Source: UMGS172 sp964424555
Lineage (GTDB): Bacteria; Bacillota; Clostridia; Oscillospirales; Acutalibacteraceae
NCBI GenBank assembly: GCA_964424555.1
Contig: CAYRIX010000050.1
Coordinates: forward strand, 1 to 8,466
Direction: 5' to 3'
Length of the DNA: 8,466 nt
The notes under the pieces were generated by a model. It saw only the letters and a program-made list of their open reading frames with translations, searched no databases and was not told the origin of the DNA. Below, piece by piece: positions 5,090 to 8,466 of this stretch (positions are counted from its first letter, which is position 1; every line of letters starts with the position of its first letter). The position numbers were made by a program, and so were the translations under genes.

Positions 5090-5193
5090 TTTTGTATAAT
5101 CTTTGCAATGTTTTGTATAATTGCACAAATGTTCGCCTATGGTTTTGTATAATCGATGAATTGTAATTACACAAAATATTTTGTATAATTACA
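5090..5193. repeat. Cluster of 11-mer repeats (TTTTGTATAAT) upstream of the second recombinase
   Basis: Exact direct copies lie at 5090-5100, 5111-5121, 5143-5153 and 5179-5189. A 10/11 inverted copy is at 5166-5176 and an 8/11 inverted copy at 5120-5130. The last pair lies within a 32-bp palindrome (5162-5193, 15 of 16 base pairs matching). Start spacings are 21, 32 and 36 bp. The final copy coincides with the -10 of the gene's promoter, so whatever binds here should affect its transcription. Confidence 0.85.
5161..5189 (+). promoter_or_regulatory. Promoter of the second recombinase, inside the 32-bp palindrome
   Basis: TTGTAA (5161-5166), a 17-bp spacer and a perfect TATAAT (5184-5189). 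The start would be near 5196, about 40 nt before the TTG codon. Both hexamers fall within or at the edge of the palindrome, suggesting repression or autoregulation by the DNA-binding protein that recognises it. Confidence 0.6.
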
Positions 5194-5236
5194 TCATTAA
5201 CATAGTTTTAATTATATAATTTCGGAGGTATTATTT

Positions 5237-6256
5237 TTGGACCGTAATACTCTTAACTCGACTGCTCCTATTCTACGTGATTTTCTTGTCTATAGCGAAA
5301 CTATAAAAGGAAAATCTTCTAAAACTGCCGAGCAGTACTACCTCGACCTTTCCCTATTCTTTAAATATCTTAAATTACAGCGAGGACTTGTCCCCGACGG
5401 TACTGATTTTTCAGAGATCAATGTCAGAGATATTGACGAAGATATGTTAAAGAGCGTGACAATGACCGATCTGTACTCTTTTATTGTGTACTGTAAAAAC
5501 GAACGATCTAATGGTGCAGCTGCAAGAGCTCGAAAGGTTTCGGCGCTTAGGGTGTTTTTTAAGTATCTTACAAATAATCTGCATCTTTTAAAGGTCAATC
5601 CTGCCGCTGAATTGGACACACCTAAGCTCAAAAAATCCCTGCCTGTTCATCTATCTTTAGAACAAAGTATTGACCTTCTGAAATCGGTAGACGGACCGAA
5701 CAAAGAACGTGATTTCTGCATTTTGACACTTTTTCTTAACTGCGGAATGCGTTTGTCTGAGCTTTGTTCACTAAATTATACCGATATCCGTGAGGACGGA
5801 TCGATGAAAATCACAGGTAAAGGAAATAAAGAACGTGTCATATACCTTAATGAGGCTTGTATGCTGGCTGTTAAGGCTTATATGCAGGTACGACCCAACG
5901 ACGGAGTTGAGCAAAAAGATAAAAATGCCTTATTTTTAAGTTCACGCAAGAAGCGTATCAGCAACAAAACCGTTCAGCATATCGTGTACACATTCCTTGA
6001 CAAAGCAGGTCTTGGCGGACAGGGCTTCTCAGCTCACAAGCTGCGGCACACAGCGGCAACCTTGATGTATCAAATGGGTGGTGTTGATATCCGTGTTTTA
6101 AAGGACCTTTTAGGTCACGAAAACCTTGGTACAACACAGATCTATACCCATGTAGCCAACCGTCAGGTTGAGGAAGCTTTTTCCAAAAATCCGCTGTCAG
6201 GTGTTAAACCGAGCATTGCAAAAAATGAAGTTAATAATAACAAAGAGGACTCTTGA
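5237..6256 (+). CDS. Xer-type tyrosine recombinase, clostridial XerC-like
   Basis: The 339-residue product has an N-terminal SAM-like core-binding domain (about 10-115, with ETIKGKSSKTAEQYYLDL) and a complete catalytic domain. All six residues are present: R172 (CGMRLSEL), K195 (GKGNKER), H267 and R270 (AHKLRHTA), H294 (LGHENL) and Y303 (TQIYTHV). It is longer than E. coli XerC/XerD because of an acidic insertion near 50-75 and a C-terminal tail. This form is widespread in Clostridia and is probably a housekeeping recombinase, though a role as integrase cannot be excluded. The TTG start follows GGAGGT (5224-5229) by 7 nt, and no Met codon occurs before residue 70. The last codons form the terminator stem. 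The promoter lies in the 11-mer repeat cluster, so control by its own binding sites is plausible. Confidence 0.85.
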   Translation: MDRNTLNSTAPILRDFLVYSETIKGKSSKTAEQYYLDLSLFFKYLKLQRGLVPDGTDFSEINVRDIDEDMLKSVTMTDLYSFIVYCKNERSNGAAARARKVSALRVFFKYLTNNLHLLKVNPAAELDTPKLKKSLPVHLSLEQSIDLLKSVDGPNKERDFCILTLFLNCGMRLSELCSLNYTDIREDGSMKITGKGNKERVIYLNEACMLAVKAYMQVRPNDGVEQKDKNALFLSSRKKRISNKTVQHIVYTFLDKAGLGGQGFSAHKLRHTAATLMYQMGGVDIRVLKDLLGHENLGTTQIYTHVANRQVEEAFSKNPLSGVKPSIAKNEVNNNKEDS

Positions 6257-6274
6257 TGAGTCCTCTTTGTTATT
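6236..6274 (+). terminator. Terminator hairpin embedding the end of the second recombinase
   Basis: A 17-bp perfect stem (6236-6252 with 6258-6274) has a 5-nt loop (6253-6257) that contains the TGA stop. The following T-tract is interrupted by A. The 5' arm encodes the final residues of the protein. Confidence 0.8.
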
Positions 6275-6309
6275 TATTTCCATTAATTTATAAGTTTTAC
6301 CGTCTTTTA

Positions 6310-6338
6310 TTGTCAAGTTCACTTTTTTTACATAAGAT
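6310..6338 (+). promoter_or_regulatory. Possible promoter of the cwlJ-gerQ unit
   Basis: TTGTCA (6310-6315), a 17-bp spacer and TAAGAT (6333-6338) give a fair sigma-A match. The same spot reads CATAAGAT (6331-6338), 6 of 8 to the sigma-E -10 (CATACAAT), which would suit a spore gene better. No convincing sigma-E or sigma-G -35 was found. Confidence 0.35.
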
Positions 6339-6368
6339 ATATAGGACAAATAAACAGTAGGTGTTATT

Positions 6369-6812
6369 ATGCCATTTAACGCAAGAGAACTTTTGGCAAG
6401 AATCATACAATGTGAAGCCGGCGGAGAGGGATTAACGGGTCAGCAGGCCGTCGCAACGGTAGTAATGAACCGTGTACATGTTGCAGGCGGTGAGTATTTA
6501 AGAACAGGTCAGGGTAACATTCAGAATGTTATCTTTCAACCCTACCAGTTTGATTGCGCGAGAACCGAGATAGGCGGACAGTATAATTCGCAGAATATTT
6601 ACAATATGTCTCCTACAAGCGAGAATTATCAGGTTGCCGATTGGGCTTTAGCAGGAAATACACTGCCCGCTGTCGGCGACTGTCTGTGGTATTTCAATCC
6701 CTTTTCGTCTGACTGTGATCAGTTTTTCCCCAGAAACGGTTCGGGCGTGTATCATACACGCATAAATCAACATTGCTTTTATCGACCAACCTCCCAATAC
6801 TGGGAAACATGA
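6369..6812 (+). CDS. cwlJ: Cell-wall hydrolase, CwlJ/SleB catalytic family
   Basis: The 147-residue product is a single Hydrolase_2-type domain without a signal peptide or peptidoglycan-binding repeats. That matches CwlJ (about 142 residues) rather than SleB, which is longer and secreted. Family marks are LLARIIQCEAGGEG (8-21) with the likely catalytic Glu at E16, AVATVVMNRV (27-36), NVIFQPYQF (53-61) and the WYFNPFSS segment (107-114). These enzymes cleave cortex peptidoglycan containing muramic-delta-lactam during germination. TAGGTG (6358-6363) is 5 nt before the ATG. The next gene begins 15 bp after the stop and looks like GerQ, the coat protein needed for CwlJ to localise in Bacillus. 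That pairing supports the CwlJ call, although the exact substrate is inferred. Confidence 0.8.
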   Translation: MPFNARELLARIIQCEAGGEGLTGQQAVATVVMNRVHVAGGEYLRTGQGNIQNVIFQPYQFDCARTEIGGQYNSQNIYNMSPTSENYQVADWALAGNTLPAVGDCLWYFNPFSSDCDQFFPRNGSGVYHTRINQHCFYRPTSQYWET

Positions 6813-6827
6813 TTTAGGAGAATTTAC

Positions 6828-7391
6828 ATGAATTATATGGGTACAAGTAACATGAACATGACACACTCTGATAATAACGGTAGTTTTCAACCTGCAGCTC
6901 GACAGTTTACTCCTGAGCAGAGAATGTATATGAGAAATCACCCCGATACTACAGTATCTTGGGATAACAACTATCGTCACGGCTGTATGAATAACAGTTC
7001 AAATATGAATATGAATCAAACAAACGGTATGATGAATAATATGTATTCAAACGGTACAAACAGCAGCGGTATGATGACAGCTTGGCCGCAAAACAACAAT
7101 ATGCTGACTACTGCACCGAACGGCAATACGATCAGCTTACGTCCTGAAACTATGACCAATACTGATTTTTTACCTGCTTATTTAAAACAGTTTATCGGTC
7201 GATGGGTGCGTTGTGAATTCTTTATCGGTGATACCGTTGAGCAACGTGTCGGAGTTCTGCACGATGTTGGTGCGAGCTATATCATAATCGATGTAATCGA
7301 GCCTCAGACACTTGTTGTATGCGATATTTTCTCGTTAAGGTTTGTCACAATCGTGCTTGATGAGGAATACGGCAGACTTTTGAGGGTATAA
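6828..7391 (+). CDS. gerQ: GerQ-like spore coat protein
   Basis: The 187-residue product has two parts. Residues 1-110 are low-complexity and rich in Asn, Met, Ser and Thr (MNNSSNMNMN, GMMNNMYSNG), typical of coat proteins. Residues 113-180 form a folded domain (YLKQFIGRWVRCEFF, then VGVLHDVGASYIIID and VVCDIFSLRFVTI) that resembles the C-terminal region of GerQ. Bacillus GerQ is a similar-sized coat protein encoded next to cwlJ, is cross-linked by transglutaminase and is required for CwlJ localisation. AGGAG (6816-6820) lies 7 nt upstream of the ATG, and the gene starts 15 bp after cwlJ, so the two are probably one transcript. The family match is by pattern only, and the N-terminal region would align with little. 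Confidence 0.7.
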   Translation: MNYMGTSNMNMTHSDNNGSFQPAARQFTPEQRMYMRNHPDTTVSWDNNYRHGCMNNSSNMNMNQTNGMMNNMYSNGTNSSGMMTAWPQNNNMLTTAPNGNTISLRPETMTNTDFLPAYLKQFIGRWVRCEFFIGDTVEQRVGVLHDVGASYIIIDVIEPQTLVVCDIFSLRFVTIVLDEEYGRLLRV

Positions 7392-7426
7392 AAAATGACC
7401 TGTTGTACAAAGCTACAACAGGTCAT
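7390..7426 (-). terminator. Terminator of tyrS, between convergent genes
   Basis: A 13-bp perfect stem (7395-7407 with 7414-7426) has a 6-nt loop. On the minus strand it is followed by six Ts (7395-7390), a good intrinsic terminator for tyrS. On the plus strand no T-run follows, so for gerQ it can only be a 3'-end hairpin. The T-run overlaps the gerQ stop codon. Confidence 0.85.
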
Positions 7427-7437
7427 ACATATCAAGG

Positions 7438-8466
7438 TTAAAATGTAGTGATCTTATGGAATACCTTTTTACCCTTTTTAATAACGATTCCGTCGCCTTC
7501 AAGCTCGGACTTTGTAAAGCGTTTTGCGGGGTCGGTTACTTTTTCGTCACCAACAGAGACACCGCCCTGCCGGATGAGACGTCTTCCCTCGCCTTTTGAA
7601 GGAACAAGTCCTGCAAGCAGCATTACATCAAGAATACCGACCTCGCCGTTCTGGAACATATCACAAGGAACAGCTGTACTCGGCATATCGGCCTTAGCAC
7701 CGCCTGCAAACAAAGAACGAGCAGTATTCAGTGCTTTCTCGGCTTCTTCCTCGCCGTGTATCATCTTTGTAAGTTCGAATGCCAAACGCTCCTTAACTGC
7801 GTTAAGCTCGCTGCCCTCAAGCTTATCATACTCATATATCTCCTCAAGCGGGATAAATGTCAAAAGCTTCATACACTTGATAACGTCAGCATCATCAACA
7901 TTTCTCCAATACTGGAAGAAATCGTAAGGTGAGGTCTTGTTAGCGTCAAGCCAAACAGCGCCGTTTGCAGTCTTGCCCATCTTCTTTCCCTCGGAATTAA
8001 GTAAAAGAGTGATGGTCATAGCATGAGCATCCTTACCGAGCTTCTTTCTAATAAGCTCGGTTCCACCAAGCATGTTGGACCACTGATCGTCGCCGCCGAA
8101 CTGCATGTTACAGCCGTAATTTTTGAAAAGATGATAGAAGTCATAAGACTGCATAATCATATAGTTAAACTCTAAGAAAGAGAGACCCTTTTCCATACGT
8201 TGCTTATAGCACTCGGCACGGAGCATATTATTGACCGAGAAGCAGGCGCCAACTTCACGGAGAAGCTCGACATAATTAAGCCCTAATAACCAATCAGCGT
8301 TGTTGACCATCTGAGCCTTGCCCTCGCCGAATTCGATAAACTTGCTCATCTGCTGTTTAAAGCAATCACAGTTGTGCTGAATAATTTCGGGCGTCATCAT
8401 GCTTCTCATATCGGTTCGACCCGACGGATCACCGATATAGCCAGTACCGCCGCCGATAAGAGCTAT
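7438..8466 (-). CDS. tyrS: Tyrosyl-tRNA synthetase, 5' end missing
   Basis: The frame stays open to the window edge, so the start lies beyond 8466. 342 residues are visible, and roughly 70-80, including the HIGH-type ATP motif, are missing. The first visible residues read IGGGTGYIGDPSGRTDMRSM, a TyrS signature. Next come the tyrosine-pocket helix (YMIMQSYDFYHLF), QFGGDDQWSNMLGG, the KMSKS-type loop as KKMGKT followed by NGAVWLD, and a C-terminal S4 RNA-binding domain (from about ILDVMLLAGLVPSKGEGRRLI). The enzyme charges tRNA-Tyr and is essential unless a second copy exists. The nearest Met to the edge (8409) is internal, not the start. A T-box leader, common for such genes, would lie outside the window. 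It converges on gerQ. Confidence 0.95.
   Translation of the reverse strand: MALIGGGTGYIGDPSGRTDMRSMMTPEIIQHNCDCFKQQMSKFIEFGEGKAQMVNNADWLLGLNYVELLREVGACFSVNNMLRAECYKQRMEKGLSFLEFNYMIMQSYDFYHLFKNYGCNMQFGGDDQWSNMLGGTELIRKKLGKDAHAMTITLLLNSEGKKMGKTANGAVWLDANKTSPYDFFQYWRNVDDADVIKCMKLLTFIPLEEIYEYDKLEGSELNAVKERLAFELTKMIHGEEEAEKALNTARSLFAGGAKADMPSTAVPCDMFQNGEVGILDVMLLAGLVPSKGEGRRLIRQGGVSVGDEKVTDPAKRFTKSELEGDGIVIKKGKKVFHKITTF

Noticed and set aside
5090..5189. CRISPR-like array
   Set aside because: The repeat is only 11 bp, spacers are unequal (10, 21 and 25 bp), one copy is inverted, and no cas gene is present.
3582..6256. An integrated phage or conjugative element carried by the two recombinases
   Set aside because: No relaxase, phage structural, excisionase or cargo genes are present. 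The spoIIM-xerD neighbourhood and the clostridial housekeeping style of the second Xer point to chromosomal genes.
7395..7426. Intrinsic terminator for gerQ on the plus strand
   Set aside because: The hairpin is perfect, but no T-run follows it on the plus strand. The T-run lies on the minus-strand side, so it belongs to tyrS.

Overview
The window looks like a low-to-moderate GC, endospore-forming Clostridia chromosome, probably Oscillospiraceae/Ruminococcaceae and perhaps [Eubacterium] siraeum-like. That placement rests on protein style and is not proven. Four genes point to sporulation or germination: a YunB-like protein, SpoIIM, a CwlJ/SleB-type cortex hydrolase and a GerQ-like coat protein. 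Strong Shine-Dalgarno (SD) sites, two TTG starts and tight hairpin terminators also fit a Firmicute.

Layout. Positions 1-300 (minus strand) hold the 5' end of a tRNA-Leu gene that leaves the window at base 1. A second, truncated copy of the same tRNA 5' end lies at 204-225, about 208 bp upstream, with a GC-rich, hairpin-rich segment between them. A consensus minus-strand promoter (263-291) precedes both. On the plus strand follow a cytidylate-kinase-like gene (395-1003) and yunB (1062-1739). They are separated by a terminator hairpin that contains the yunB SD and whose T-run contains the TTG start. An SDR/FabG-like reductase (1740-2474, minus) abuts yunB stop to stop. A 443-bp gap (2475-2917) carries a four-fold 10-bp repeat, a strong promoter and several inverted repeats that would form a long leader on spoIIM (2918-3559). 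spoIIM is followed 22 bp later by a XerD-type recombinase (3582-4469).

The most unusual part is 4470-5236, a 767-bp AT-rich interval without a convincing gene, lying between the xerD-like gene and a second Xer-type recombinase (5237-6256). It contains the 11-mer TTTTGTATAAT five times exactly and once exactly inverted, plus weaker copies. One pair is arranged 11-6-11 like a dif site. The others cluster over 100 bp on the promoter of the second recombinase. The upstream recombinase has Lys where the first catalytic Arg is expected, while the downstream one has all six catalytic residues.

The right end holds a likely two-gene spore unit, cwlJ-like (6369-6812) and gerQ-like (6828-7391). It converges on tyrS (minus, 7438 to beyond 8466), with a hairpin between that terminates tyrS.

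How the genes fit together: sporulation and germination functions surround a chromosome-maintenance module of two tyrosine recombinases and their candidate DNA sites. The Xer-site interpretation is inference; the repeats themselves are read directly.
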